Source of the DNA: Villigracilis sp024434165
GTDB lineage: Bacteria > Chloroflexota > Anaerolineae > Anaerolineales > Villigracilaceae
Direction: 5' to 3'
DNA length: 64,000 bases
NCBI GenBank assembly: GCA_030263665.1
Contig: SZPK01000030.1
Location: 111,395 to 175,394 of the forward strand
Under the pieces are notes generated by a model, which was not told the DNA's origin, did not search any database, and was given only the letters and a program-made list of their open reading frames with translations. Numbering within the stretch: the stretch's first letter is position 1; every line of letters starts with the position of its first letter. Of this stretch, positions 7,652 through 15,912 are shown piece after piece. The position numbers and the translations under genes were made by a program.

Positions 7652-7680
7652 ATTATACTGTGTATCACATAATATGTCAA
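7652..7680 (-). promoter_or_regulatory. Consensus sigma-70 promoter with overlapping dyad (padR)
   Basis: On the minus strand TTGACA and TATAAT are both perfect, with a 17-nt spacer. The spacer and -10 contain an imperfect dyad (ATTATGTG / ACACAGTATAAT), positioned so that bound PadR would block polymerase. This is the best promoter in the window. Confidence 0.85.
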
Positions 7681-7747
7681 GGGTAAAATATTGGGCGATA
7701 GTTACCCATAAGGAAGCCGCCGCCTGTTCTTGTGCTACACTTGTGCC

Positions 7748-8620
7748 ATGAAACTGGGCATTGTCACCGACTCCACCTCCGACCTGCCAGCCTATCTCGT
7801 CGAACAATTCGACATCCGCGTAGTGCCTTCGATTTTGGTTTTGGAGGGGAAGGAATACGCCGACGGGATCAGCATCACCCGCGAGGAGTTTTACGCCCGC
7901 CTGCCCTCGCTTCAGACTCCGCCCACAACTGCCGCGCCGTCCATTGGAGATTTTCTCACGCCCTATCGTTCCCTGTTCAACTCGGGCTGTGAGCATATTC
8001 TCTCCATCCACGCTGCCTCGCAGTTGACCACGATCATCAACTCCGCGCGTCAAGCCGCGCAGGAATTCCCGGGGAAAATCACCGTCGTGGACAGCGGCTC
8101 ACTCTCGATGGGGCTGGGATTCCAAGCGCTTGCCGCCGCCGAAGCCAGCGACCTGGGCTTGGGTGCTGCGCTCGAAGCTGCCGAATCCGCGCGGAAGAGA
8201 TTACAGGTCAAAGCCGCGCTGGATACGATGGAATACCTCAAACGCAGCGGGCGTGTCCCCGGCGTGGTTGCCAATTTGGGCGGGTTGCTTTCCATCAAAC
8301 CGATGATCGAACTGCGCGATGGGGAAGTGAAAGCCATCGGCGCGGTCCGCACGGCGAAGCAGGTGGACGAGCGCATTTTGAATTTTGCCCTCAGCCTCGG
8401 CGAACTGGAACGGCTTGCCATTCTGCACACCAACGCCGAAGCCCGCGCGCGGAATCTGCTGAATGGGTTGATGGAACAGGCGCGCAAATCCCTCCCGCGC
8501 GATATTTTGTTCGTCAACGTCACGGCAGTGATCGGTGCGCACCTCGGACCGAACGGAATCGGTTTTGCGGTGGTCAAGGCGGGAAGCGCGGTCGAAATCC
8601 AATCGTTTCGTCAGGTATAA
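7748..8620 (+). CDS. DegV family fatty-acid-binding protein (FakB-type)
   Basis: 290 residues from ATG 7748, the start that gives the canonical N-terminus 'KLGIVTDSTSDLP'. Other family motifs are 'GISITREEFYARL', 'TSQPS'-type 'TTAAPSIGDF', 'TVVDSGSLSMGLGF' near 115, and 'GGLLSIKPM' near 178. DegV proteins bind a fatty acid and present it to FakA for phosphorylation. fakA lies 1.5 kb upstream on the same strand, so the two probably work together. Part of its 3' end reappears at 9127-9154. Confidence 0.92.
   Translation: MKLGIVTDSTSDLPAYLVEQFDIRVVPSILVLEGKEYADGISITREEFYARLPSLQTPPTTAAPSIGDFLTPYRSLFNSGCEHILSIHAASQLTTIINSARQAAQEFPGKITVVDSGSLSMGLGFQALAAAEASDLGLGAALEAAESARKRLQVKAALDTMEYLKRSGRVPGVVANLGGLLSIKPMIELRDGEVKAIGAVRTAKQVDERILNFALSLGELERLAILHTNAEARARNLLNGLMEQARKSLPRDILFVNVTAVIGAHLGPNGIGFAVVKAGSAVEIQSFRQV
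8552..8579. repeat. degV 3' segment repeated downstream
   Basis: 28 nt within degV encoding 'NGIGFAVVK'. A copy with about four mismatches lies at 9127-9154, where it encodes 'NGIGFAAVR' at the end of the truncated DUF5615 toxin. The two copies bracket a toxin-antitoxin module. Confidence 0.6.
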
Positions 8621-8621
8621 T
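8616..8621 (+). promoter_or_regulatory. -10 element for the DUF433-DUF5615 module
   Basis: A TATAAT overlapping the degV stop codon, 23 nt before the antitoxin ATG. Confidence 0.45.
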
Positions 8622-8644
8622 CGCCATTGGAAAGTTGAGGCGAA

Positions 8645-8971
8645 ATGAGCATTCAAAGTCTCGAACCCCAGATTTCACGCTTGAGCCGCGCCGAAAAAGC
8701 GGAATTGTTGCAGCGCCTCGCGCAGGAAATCGGCAACGCCTGGGCGGGGATTGAAAAAACGGAGGGCGTTTCCGGCGGCGAGGCTTGCATCGTCCGCACC
8801 CGCATCCCTGTATGGACTTTGGAAAACTACCGCCGTCTTGGTTGGACGGACGCCGCCATCCTTGAGAATTTCCCTTCTCTGCGCGCGGCGGACCTGGTCA
8901 ATGCCTGGGCGTATGCCGACGCTCATCAAGAGGAAATGGATAATGCCATTCAGAAAAACCAGGCGGGATGA
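8645..8971 (+). CDS. DUF433 antitoxin
   Basis: 108 residues. The N-terminal part is helical ('LSRAEKAELLQRLAQEI'). The C-terminal DUF433 winged-helix has 'GVSGGEACIVRTRIPVW' near residue 40 and 'AAILENFPSLRAADLVNAWAYA'. DUF433 proteins pair with DUF5615 PIN-like toxins. The stop codon overlaps the toxin start (ATGATGA arrangement), which is typical of such operons. The antitoxin looks complete although the toxin is cut short. Confidence 0.88.
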   Translation: MSIQSLEPQISRLSRAEKAELLQRLAQEIGNAWAGIEKTEGVSGGEACIVRTRIPVWTLENYRRLGWTDAAILENFPSLRAADLVNAWAYADAHQEEMDNAIQKNQAG

Positions 8972-9159
8972 TGGCGTCTTTCTACACCAACGAAAACTTC
9001 CCGATCAGGGTGGTTCAGCATCTGCGCGAGATGGGACATGATGTGCTGACATCCCACGAAGCGGGAAAAGCCAACCAAAGAATTCCAGATCACGAAGTAT
9101 TGGCGTACGCGGCGGAATTGGATCGCAATGGAATCGGTTTTGCGGCGGTGAGGAAATAA
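8968..9159 (+). CDS. DUF5615 PIN-like toxin, C-terminally truncated
   Basis: 63 residues. The first 48 match the start of DUF5615 PIN-like nucleases: 'FYTNENFPIRVVQHLREMGHDVL' with the first acidic site, and 'EAGKANQRIPDHEVLAYA'. Family members are about 110-120 residues and carry a further Asp-rich strand ('TLNRRDF') that is missing here. The tail 'LDRNGIGFAAVRK' instead resembles a piece of the upstream degV gene. The catalytic site should therefore be incomplete. It is probably an inactivated toxin. Confidence 0.75.
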   Translation: MMASFYTNENFPIRVVQHLREMGHDVLTSHEAGKANQRIPDHEVLAYAAELDRNGIGFAAVRK

Positions 9160-9182
9160 GGTAACATTAAGTTGGAGCAGGT

Positions 9183-9551
9183 ATGCCCGAAAAGATTCGA
9201 AAAACTCTCTCTGAAATCCAGTCCAGGCTTAAGCGCTTGTATGGGGAAAGGCTTAAGGGCGTTTACTTGTATGGTTCTTATGCCCGAAGCGATTATGAAG
9301 AAGGTTCCGATTTGGATATCCTGGTAATATTGGATACCTTCCGGTTTCATAGTACCGAAATCAGCCGAACCGCAGACCTGGTCAGCGATTTATCCTTGAA
9401 ATACTCGATCACTATCAGCCCGATGTTTATACGGGAGCGCGATTGGATGCTTACTCGAAAACCCTTGATTCGAAACGTCAAACGTGAGGGAGTTAAAATT
9501 TATGAAAGAAGAAAGCAGCCTGTTGTTGCTCAGAGCGGAAGAAGCCATTGA
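9183..9551 (+). CDS. MNT-type nucleotidyltransferase antitoxin
   Basis: 122 residues with the Pol-beta-like signature 'GSYARSDYEEGSDLDILV' near residue 29 (GS-x10-D-x-D). It is preceded by GGAGCAGGT. The reading frame overlaps the start of a HEPN gene at 9502, so this was an MNT/HEPN module like those at 1028 and 40030. The nucleotidyltransferase appears complete, while its partner has an internal deletion. Confidence 0.85.
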   Translation: MPEKIRKTLSEIQSRLKRLYGERLKGVYLYGSYARSDYEEGSDLDILVILDTFRFHSTEISRTADLVSDLSLKYSITISPMFIRERDWMLTRKPLIRNVKREGVKIYERRKQPVVAQSGRSH

Positions 9552-9695
9552 ATCTGCCGATTTGTTGCTGGTGGAGGGCTACCTGGCGGATTCGACGCAG
9601 CCGCGAGATTTCAATCCTCATCCGTGAAAACCATGATTGACCAGGCTTGGGAATTTTTACAGGCTGCAAAAGATTATCTTGACGGTGTAAAGTAA
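9502..9695 (+). pseudogene. HEPN-domain toxin remnant with internal deletion
   Basis: ATG 9502 opens 'MKEESSLLLLRAEEAIESAD', a typical HEPN start, but the frame ends at TGA 9625-9627 after unrelated residues. A second frame from about 9628 encodes 'QAWEFLQAAKDYLDGVK', which resembles the last helix of the same family. The central helices, including the RNase motif, are missing. Its end overlaps the C-terminus of the convergent CPBP gene. Confidence 0.7.
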
Positions 9696-10618
9696 ACCTT
9701 TTCCCCTTTCCAAAACAACATAACCGCAATTGACACAACCAGCACCATCGTCACCGCCAGCCCGCCTTCGGGACCGAATGCCCCGCCTGTAAGCCAGTCT
9801 TCCCCCGTTTCCATCAAATTGAAGACCATCCCGCCGCCCGCGCTCGTGCCGCTGACCTGCAAGCCGAAAAAATTTCCCTGCACCCAGTTCCAAACCGTGT
9901 GATTTGCGCTGATGCCCCAAAGCGAACCTTCTCGCATGGCGTATAAACCCGCAAACACACCATACAAGACAAGATTCAATAGGGCGATGACGCTCAGATT
10001 GGGGTTCAGCCCGTGGATGGCGGCGAAGATGACGGACGAGACCAGCAAGCCGATCCACGCTCTGTGACGCGCGCCGATGACTGGAAGCACCCAGCCGCGA
10101 AACAACGCTTCCTCTGCGCCGCCCTGCACCACCCAGCCGAAAAGGACAAGAATCACCCCGCCTAGGGCGGAGAGACCCTGCTGGGCTGGGTCGCCCTGTT
10201 CCAGGGATACACTGCCAAACAAAGCCAGGATTCCCACCGCGCCTGCGAACATCAACGCGCCGATGAGCAATCCGCGCCCGTATTGGGAGAGGATATTCTT
10301 CGCTTCGTAGCCTAGCGTCCAAAAGGGACGTTTCTCCACGAACTTCAGCCACGCCCAGAGGATGACGTAAACGAGCGCAAAGGCGGTGATCAATTGCGCG
10401 CCCATCCAAAAGCCCGCTTCAAGCGGGGAAAAGCCCTTCATGGTGATGAGGGCGTCCGAAAACCCATAGAGGATCGCCATGACGATGAAAACGGGAATTG
10501 CCCCCATTTGCGCCGCGAACATGAAAACGAACGAAAGCGGAATGACCGCCGCAATGTGCGTCAGCCGCCGACCCTGACGGGCAAGGTCGAACAGCCTGTT
10601 GTGATTGAGCCAGTCCAT
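9674..10618 (-). CDS. CPBP family intramembrane metalloprotease
   Basis: 314 residues with about eight membrane helices. The CPBP (Abi, CAAX-prenyl protease-like) motifs are present: 'EEALFRG' near residue 171, 'FAAIHGLNPN' near 201 with a metal His, and 'HTVWNW' near 238. Such proteins cleave or process membrane substrates and sometimes confer peptide immunity. A GGAGG precedes the ATG at 10616-10618. The last ten codons overlap the HEPN remnant, so the C-terminus may have been changed by that insertion. Confidence 0.88.
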   Translation of the reverse strand: MDWLNHNRLFDLARQGRRLTHIAAVIPLSFVFMFAAQMGAIPVFIVMAILYGFSDALITMKGFSPLEAGFWMGAQLITAFALVYVILWAWLKFVEKRPFWTLGYEAKNILSQYGRGLLIGALMFAGAVGILALFGSVSLEQGDPAQQGLSALGGVILVLFGWVVQGGAEEALFRGWVLPVIGARHRAWIGLLVSSVIFAAIHGLNPNLSVIALLNLVLYGVFAGLYAMREGSLWGISANHTVWNWVQGNFFGLQVSGTSAGGGMVFNLMETGEDWLTGGAFGPEGGLAVTMVLVVSIAVMLFWKGEKVYFTPSR

Positions 10619-10694
10619 GCGATGAACCTCCTTTTGGGGGAATTATACGGAAATTAAAGATGAAGCATGGGGGAGTTCCTTACCCTGCCCATGA

Positions 10695-10700
10695 TAAAAT
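10695..10700 (+). promoter_or_regulatory. -10 element, probably leaderless (recG)
   Basis: A TAAAAT 7 nt before the ATG at 10708. It supports that start over the in-frame ATG at 10660. Confidence 0.5.
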
Positions 10701-10707
10701 TGCCGAT

Positions 10708-13233
10708 ATGCAACCTTCACTGGAAAAGCTACGCAAATTTTTTCGACTCGAACACGAAAACAAATACCAAAACACCGCCATCATCGGCGGACTCGCCAAA
10801 ATGCTCGATTATTGGGAGGGGGAAGCCCGCGCGGATGGAATTACCGAGGAAGTGATTCAAGCCGTGGTGGCGCGCCTGCGCTCGTATGAAAAACTCAGCC
10901 CCGAAGGGCGCGCGGAATCGCTCAAAGGGTTGTGGAAGCGCATCGCAGAGACCTACCCCGAGGCGGGGCAAAAGCCGAAGCCGCAGCACCAGCCGTCCCG
11001 TACGGCGCGAAGCGATGCCAATGGGCAGGGAACTGCCGAGGCGGCCGCTCCCGCTCCACCGCAGGGTCAAAGCCAGCAGCGTCAGCATCCACAATCGCAA
11101 AAACCGAGACAAGCCCCGCAGCGTTTTGAATCCGCCACCAGCGCCAAGCACAGCCAGACTCCCGCCGCGCTCGAAGCGAAGTTGACTGTGCTGCAAGGCG
11201 TGGGACCGAAGAACGCCGAGTCGCTTGCCAGGCTTGGGATGCAGACACTGGGCGACATGCTGTACAACTTCCCGCGCCGTTACGAAGATTACACATTGCT
11301 CAAACCGATCCAGTCGTTGATGTACGGCGACGTGGTGACGGTGATCGGCAGCATCCAAAGCGTGCACAACCGCCCGATTCGCGGCGGCAAACAAAGCATC
11401 ATCGAGGTCATCATCAGCGACGGCACGGGTGCGCTGCGCGTTTCGTTCTTCAACCAGCCGTGGCTGATGAACCGCTTCAAACAGGGCGACATGATTTCCG
11501 TTTCGGGGAAGGTGGACCAGTACCTGGGGCGCATCGTGATGAACAGCCCCGATTGGGAATTCGTGGAAGTGGAAAACCTGCACACGAATCGAATCGTGCC
11601 GATCTATCCGCTCACCGAACGCATCACGCAAAAGTGGCTCCGCAACCAGATGAAACAGGTGGTGACGTATTGGGCGCCCGCCGTAGTGGACGCCCTGCCC
11701 GATACGATCAAGCGCGAGGCGCGGCTGGTTTCGCTCGGCGAGGCGTTGACGCAGATTCACTTCCCCGATTCGCAGGCGCGGCTCAAACTGGCGCGCGAGC
11801 GGCTTGCCTTCGATGAGATTTTTTATCTGCAAATGGGAGTGCTGCGCCAAAAACGCGACTGGCAGTCGGTGGAGGGCAGGCGCTTCACCGTCTCGGACGA
11901 GTGGCTGGGCGCGCGTTTAGCGGGTTTACCCTTCACCCTGACCTCTGCCCAGCAAAACGCGCTCGATGACATCCGCCGCGACCTCGATTCAGGCAAACCG
12001 ATGAATCGCCTGCTGCAAGGCGACGTGGGTTCGGGCAAAACGGTCATTGCCGCGCTGGGGGCGGGCATGGTGATCTCGAGCGGGGCGCAAGCCGCGGTCA
12101 TGGCGCCCACGTCCATTTTGGCGGAACAGCATTACCGCAACTTCCTCAACCTGCTGGCAGGCGACAACGGATTCCTCTCGCGGGACGAGATTCGCCTGCT
12201 GGTGGGCAGCACGCCCGAAAGTGAGAAAGAGGCGATCCGTCAGGGCTTGGCGGACGGCTCGATCAAAATCGTCATCGGCACGCATGCGGTCATCGAACCC
12301 GATGTCCAATTCAAGGATTTGCAATTTGTGGTGATTGACGAACAGCACCGCTTCGGCGTGGAACAGCGCGCCGAACTGCGCAGCAAAGGCACGAACCCGC
12401 ACCTGCTGGTGATGACCGCCACGCCCATCCCGCGCTCGCTGGCGCTGACGGTTTTCGGCGACCTCGATATTTCCGTGATGGATATGATGCCTGTGGGCAG
12501 GCAGCCGATTGCGACGTATGTGCTTCGCCCGCAGGAACGCGAACGCGCCTACACGATGATTCGCGCGCAGGTGAAGCAGGGGAATCAAGCCTTCATCGTT
12601 TATCCGTTGATTGACGAGAGCGAGAAGATCAACGTCCGCGCGGCAGTGGATGATTTCGAGACGCTTTCAAAGGACGTTTTCCCCGATTTGAAACTGGGCT
12701 TGCTGCACGGGCGGATGAGACCCAGCGAGAAGGACGAGGTGATGTACAAGTTCCGCGACCGCGAGTTCGACATCCTCGTTTCCACGACGGTCATCGAAGT
12801 GGGCGTGGATGTGCCGAATTCCACGCTGATGCTTATCGAAGGCGCAGACCGCTTCGGCTTGGCGCAATTGCACCAACTGCGCGGGCGCGTGGGGCGCGGT
12901 TCGGCGGCGTCCACCTGTCTGCTGATTCCCACGCACGAAGACGCCACCGAAAACGAACGCCTGCAAGCGATGGCGACCACCAACAACGGCTTCGAACTCG
13001 CCGACCTCGACCTCAAACTGCGCGGACCAGGCGAATTCCTCGGCACGCGCCAGGCGGGGTTCGCCTCCTCGCTGAAGATGGCAAGCATCACCGATGTGGC
13101 GCTGATCGAGAAAGCCCGCGAACAGGCAAAAGCCCTCTTCGAGCGCGACCCGTATTTGACCCAGCCCGAACACGCCTTGCTGGCAGAGGCGTTCGATAGA
13201 TTCTGGAAGGGGACGGCAGGTGACGTGAGTTAG
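10708..13233 (+). CDS. recG: ATP-dependent DNA helicase RecG
   Basis: 841 residues. It remodels stalled forks and Holliday junctions. An N-terminal extension of about 165 residues (a helical region and a Gln/Pro/Ala linker) precedes the wedge/OB domain ('LQGVGPKNAESLARLG', 'YNFPRRYEDYT'). Helicase motifs are Walker A 'GDVGSGKT' (near 453), 'VIDEQHRFGV' (DEQH box), 'TATPIPRS', and 'LRGRVGRGS' (motif VI). The extension makes it longer than the roughly 690-residue E. coli protein. The stop codon is the first base triplet of an octamer repeat array. Confidence 0.95.
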   Translation: MQPSLEKLRKFFRLEHENKYQNTAIIGGLAKMLDYWEGEARADGITEEVIQAVVARLRSYEKLSPEGRAESLKGLWKRIAETYPEAGQKPKPQHQPSRTARSDANGQGTAEAAAPAPPQGQSQQRQHPQSQKPRQAPQRFESATSAKHSQTPAALEAKLTVLQGVGPKNAESLARLGMQTLGDMLYNFPRRYEDYTLLKPIQSLMYGDVVTVIGSIQSVHNRPIRGGKQSIIEVIISDGTGALRVSFFNQPWLMNRFKQGDMISVSGKVDQYLGRIVMNSPDWEFVEVENLHTNRIVPIYPLTERITQKWLRNQMKQVVTYWAPAVVDALPDTIKREARLVSLGEALTQIHFPDSQARLKLARERLAFDEIFYLQMGVLRQKRDWQSVEGRRFTVSDEWLGARLAGLPFTLTSAQQNALDDIRRDLDSGKPMNRLLQGDVGSGKTVIAALGAGMVISSGAQAAVMAPTSILAEQHYRNFLNLLAGDNGFLSRDEIRLLVGSTPESEKEAIRQGLADGSIKIVIGTHAVIEPDVQFKDLQFVVIDEQHRFGVEQRAELRSKGTNPHLLVMTATPIPRSLALTVFGDLDISVMDMMPVGRQPIATYVLRPQERERAYTMIRAQVKQGNQAFIVYPLIDESEKINVRAAVDDFETLSKDVFPDLKLGLLHGRMRPSEKDEVMYKFRDREFDILVSTTVIEVGVDVPNSTLMLIEGADRFGLAQLHQLRGRVGRGSAASTCLLIPTHEDATENERLQAMATTNNGFELADLDLKLRGPGEFLGTRQAGFASSLKMASITDVALIEKAREQAKALFERDPYLTQPEHALLAEAFDRFWKGTAGDVS

Positions 13234-13339
13234 TCGAATAGTCGGTTAGTCGGATGGTCGCGTAGTCGGTTGACTGTTGGGCTAACGGCTTTTCGACGAA
13301 TGACTACAAGACTATCAGACTAAAGGACAAAACGACTAC
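13231..13339. repeat. Octamer repeat array, inverted pair, between recG and coaD
   Basis: The left arm repeats TAGTCGNN about five times with a period of 8. The right arm repeats GACTANNN in reverse complement, again with a period of about 8, ending right at the coaD start. The whole could fold into a long imperfect hairpin. No promoter or Shine-Dalgarno site is visible inside. Confidence 0.8.
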
Positions 13340-13340
13340 C

Positions 13341-13859
13341 ATGGTCAGAGCATTATTCCCAGGAACGTTCGACCCCATCCACTACGGTCACATGGATATT
13401 GCCACGCGCGCCGCGAAATTGTTCGACGAGGTGGTGATGGCGGTGTACGACAAACCGTTGAAATCGCTGATGTTTTCCCCCGAAGAGCGCATGGCGCTGG
13501 TCAGCGAAGCCTTCAAAGATGACCCCAAGATCAAGGTCACGGGCTACAGCGGCTTGACCATCGAATTCGCGCAGAAGATTCAGGCGCAGGTCATCGTGCG
13601 CGGACTACGCGTGTTTTCCGACTTCGAGTTCGAGTTCCGCATGGCGCTGGCGAATCAGCGCATGGCGGGCGATGCTGTCGAAACCGTTGCGCTCATCACC
13701 GCCGAACAACACACCTTCCTCTCGTCGTCCACGGTGCGTGAGATTGCCATGCTCAACGGCAACGTTTCCAGCATGGTCCCGCCGCATGTCGAACGGGCGC
13801 TCAAGGCAAAGGTCGCCCAAATGGGGGAGCATTCCCCGCCGAATGCGCTGCGGGATTAA
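13341..13859 (+). CDS. coaD: Phosphopantetheine adenylyltransferase
   Basis: 172 residues. It performs the fourth step of coenzyme A synthesis (4'-phosphopantetheine + ATP to dephospho-CoA). Motifs are 'FPGTFDPIHYGH' at residues 6-17 with the nucleotidyl-transfer HxGH, 'RGLRVFSDFEFEF' near 91, and 'LSSSTVREI' near 129. It starts directly after a repeat array and has no clear ribosome-binding site, so it may depend on recG transcription. Confidence 0.96.
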   Translation: MVRALFPGTFDPIHYGHMDIATRAAKLFDEVVMAVYDKPLKSLMFSPEERMALVSEAFKDDPKIKVTGYSGLTIEFAQKIQAQVIVRGLRVFSDFEFEFRMALANQRMAGDAVETVALITAEQHTFLSSSTVREIAMLNGNVSSMVPPHVERALKAKVAQMGEHSPPNALRD

Positions 13860-13903
13860 TGTGCTAGAATTAGGAAAAGTAGTTTCTTGTTCACGAGCAG
13901 CCT

Positions 13904-14398
13904 ATGGACATTCTTCAACTGATTGACCGCCTGGAAGAACTCTTCAACGACGCGAAGGCAGTGCCCTTCACGCATAACGTCGTCGTGGATGAAGACAAGA
14001 TGCTGGAATTGATTGACCAGATGCGCATCGCCATCCCCGAGGAAGTGAAGAAAGCCCAGCAGGTGGTCGCCCAGCGCGACCGCGTCATGGCGCAGGCGCA
14101 GGAGGAGGCGAACCGCACCCTGCAAATCGCCCGCGACAAAGCCGACCAGCTCGTCCAGAAGGATATTGTCACGCAGGAGGCGCAGCGCCGCGCCGACCAG
14201 ATCATCTCGCAGGCGCGCGCCGAAGCCGAAGCCATCCGTGCCGACGCCGATAATTACGTCCTCGACACGCTCATGCAATTGCAGGATCACATCGCCAAAC
14301 TCAGCAACCAGGTCAGCAATGGCATCCGCATGGTGCAGGAAGACCAGATGCGAAAAGCGACGGCTTCCAACAACGTGCCGAGCAACGTGGAAAAATGA
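13904..14398 (+). CDS. Coiled-coil protein, DivIVA / ATP-synthase-b-like
   Basis: 164 residues, mostly one long charged coiled coil (about residues 40-150, with 'AQAQEEANRTLQIARDKADQLV' and 'EAQRRADQIISQARAEAEAIRADAD'). It has a short ordered head, 'DILQLIDRLEELFNDAKAVPF'. Proteins of this kind often follow coaD and are annotated as cell-division initiation or ATP-synthase-b-like; the actual role is unknown. A TGCTAGAAT at about 13861-13869 may be its extended -10. A good terminator follows. Confidence 0.75.
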   Translation: MDILQLIDRLEELFNDAKAVPFTHNVVVDEDKMLELIDQMRIAIPEEVKKAQQVVAQRDRVMAQAQEEANRTLQIARDKADQLVQKDIVTQEAQRRADQIISQARAEAEAIRADADNYVLDTLMQLQDHIAKLSNQVSNGIRMVQEDQMRKATASNNVPSNVEK

Positions 14399-14401
14399 AC
14401 G

Positions 14402-14435
14402 AACATCCCCGCCAAACGACGGGGATGTTTTTTTG
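14402..14435 (+). terminator. Rho-independent terminator after the recG-coaD cluster
   Basis: The stem ACATCCCCG / CGGGGATGT is followed by a run of T residues. Confidence 0.92.
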
Positions 14436-14458
14436 TAGCGGCTTTGAGTAAATGATGT

Positions 14459-14482
14459 GGCAGCGAGATACTATCTCGCTCA
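14459..14482. repeat. REP-like palindrome, copy 2
   Basis: AGCGAGATA / TATCTCGCT around a single-base centre, related to the palindrome at 19-45. It lies just beyond the end of the minus-strand membrane gene that starts at 15189. Confidence 0.6.
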
Positions 14483-14502
14483 ACGGTCGCCGTCATTTAT
14501 TT

Positions 14503-15189
14503 CTACACGCCTCTTTCCTGGACCTCGAGCCTGTGTGCTGGTTCCCAAACCTTCGCCATGCTGACGAAGACTCCCGCGCCCAAAAGCAGCAACCCGATTC
14601 CAATCGCCGTCATCGTGGAGTTGAACACGTCCGCGTAGTTGACCCCGCCCCAGGTGTGCGTGGACGCCATCGTGTATTGGATGGTCAGCGTCATGACTCC
14701 CAGCAGGGTCGCCGCCGCGCCGCCTGCGGGTTTGTTCTGGCTGGCTTTGGCTTTCGCAAAATCCACGCCCTGCCAGATGAACGGAATGCGGAAGAGCAGG
14801 AAGACGATCAGCGTGAGGACGGTCGTGTACACCACCGCATCCACAGGCATGGATTTGCCGCGCAGCGCCTGCGACATGTAGATGTGAAATCCGCCGACCA
14901 GCACGCCCGCGACCAACATGCGGATGCTCATGACGTACGAGTCGGATGTGCCTTTCACGAGTTTGACCGTCGCCCAAATTCCCCACACGCCGAGCGCGAT
15001 TCCCACGATCACGAACAGGATATACAGCCATTGAAACGGGGCAAGCGCCGCCATGCTTTCATAGTTGGTGGGGAAGAGCGCCGCGCAGGTGGTGCCGATT
15101 CCGCCCAGCAGGGTGAAGCCGCCCGTCAGCCCCATCAACACGATGCCGATGAAGCGCAGGAACTTTGCGAAGAAACTGTTTGTGGACAT
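14503..15189 (-). CDS. Polytopic membrane protein of the ctaB cluster
   Basis: 228 residues with six predicted membrane helices and no motif that I recognise. His and Trp residues occur near membrane ends ('GGFHIYMS', 'STHTWGGVNY'). It is preceded by AAGGAG 7 nt from the ATG. It is the last gene of a minus-strand cluster with heme O synthase and other membrane proteins, but a strong hairpin terminator (15208-15241) separates it from the gene before. Function unknown. Confidence 0.6.
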   Translation of the reverse strand: MSTNSFFAKFLRFIGIVLMGLTGGFTLLGGIGTTCAALFPTNYESMAALAPFQWLYILFVIVGIALGVWGIWATVKLVKGTSDSYVMSIRMLVAGVLVGGFHIYMSQALRGKSMPVDAVVYTTVLTLIVFLLFRIPFIWQGVDFAKAKASQNKPAGGAAATLLGVMTLTIQYTMASTHTWGGVNYADVFNSTMTAIGIGLLLLGAGVFVSMAKVWEPAHRLEVQERGV

Positions 15190-15207
15190 TGTTTACTCCT
15201 TGTTTAG

Positions 15208-15241
15208 AAAAAAAGTAGCGCAAGTCTCAGACTTGCGCTAC
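15208..15241 (-). terminator. Terminator on the minus strand; REP-like palindrome copy 3
   Basis: A 12-bp perfect stem (GTAGCGCAAGTC / GACTTGCGCTAC) with a 3-nt loop, followed on the minus strand by seven T residues. It ends transcription of the 15245-15850 gene. The stem sequence belongs to the palindrome family at 19-45. Confidence 0.85.
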
Positions 15242-15244
15242 GGG

Positions 15245-15850
15245 TTAGCCGAATTTAAATCCTGCCGCGAAAAACGCCGTTGTCAGCAGGAGCAGGGCGG
15301 GGAACAATCTCAGGATCGTTTCCCTGGATAGGATGGGTCTGCCTGTTTTCAGGAAGGACAGCAGCAGCCCGCCCACGCCGATCAATGCGCCGCCGACTCC
15401 CACAAGAGAGAAGGGCGGCTTCACCGCTCCCTGAATGGAGAGAACGATGGGCAGTAAAAATATCGTCATGCCTGCGATGCCGTGCGTGATGGCAAGGACA
15501 ATGACGGGAAATTTGTTTTTCATCGGAATCGAGCGGGTAACTGTCACGGCGAGGAAACTGATGATGGTGAAGACCAGGTATGAGGTCCGAAATGAAGCGA
15601 GATGCTGCCAGACCAGCCCCAGGGAAAGGGTCAACGGGATGATCGTCGAGACGACGACCACGACGGGCGAATCCAAAACATCGAAACCGAGGATGAAAAG
15701 CAGCAGGACGGCGATCAACAAAACGCCGAAGCCGGCGGTGTAGGCAATGATGGGCAGGGTGTCGAAGCCGTCTATGCCAACCGCCACTTGATAGGAAGCA
15801 AGCACGATGGTGAGAAGCAGAAGGACGCGGTCGAGGGGGGAGAGTTTCAT
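15245..15850 (-). CDS. Membrane protein, paralogue of the 19556-20155 gene
   Basis: 201 residues from ATG 15848-15850, with six hydrophobic helices. The C-terminal half shares a clear pattern with the protein at 19556-20155: 'HGIAGMTIFLLPI' versus 'HGVAGLVIFIGPF', then 'VGVGGALIGVGGLLL' versus 'VGVGGLLIGLGGIAL', then a shared Phe/Ala-rich end. The two flank the heme O synthase and the 497-residue membrane protein. I do not recognise the family. The conserved His in HG[IV]AG could be a heme or metal ligand, but this is inference. Confidence 0.65.
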   Translation of the reverse strand: MKLSPLDRVLLLLTIVLASYQVAVGIDGFDTLPIIAYTAGFGVLLIAVLLLFILGFDVLDSPVVVVVSTIIPLTLSLGLVWQHLASFRTSYLVFTIISFLAVTVTRSIPMKNKFPVIVLAITHGIAGMTIFLLPIVLSIQGAVKPPFSLVGVGGALIGVGGLLLSFLKTGRPILSRETILRLFPALLLLTTAFFAAGFKFG

Positions 15851-15864
15851 AAGAGGTCTGCTGT

Positions 15865-15912
15865 GTACCGCAACATTCATGTTGCGCCTGCGCAAGATAA
15901 ATCTTGCGGTAC
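15865..15912. repeat. Two adjacent REP-like palindromes
   Basis: GTACCGCAACAT / ATGTTGCG and then CGCAAGAT / ATCTTGCG followed by GTAC. They occupy the gap between ctaB and the next membrane gene and overlap the end of ctaB. Confidence 0.6.
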
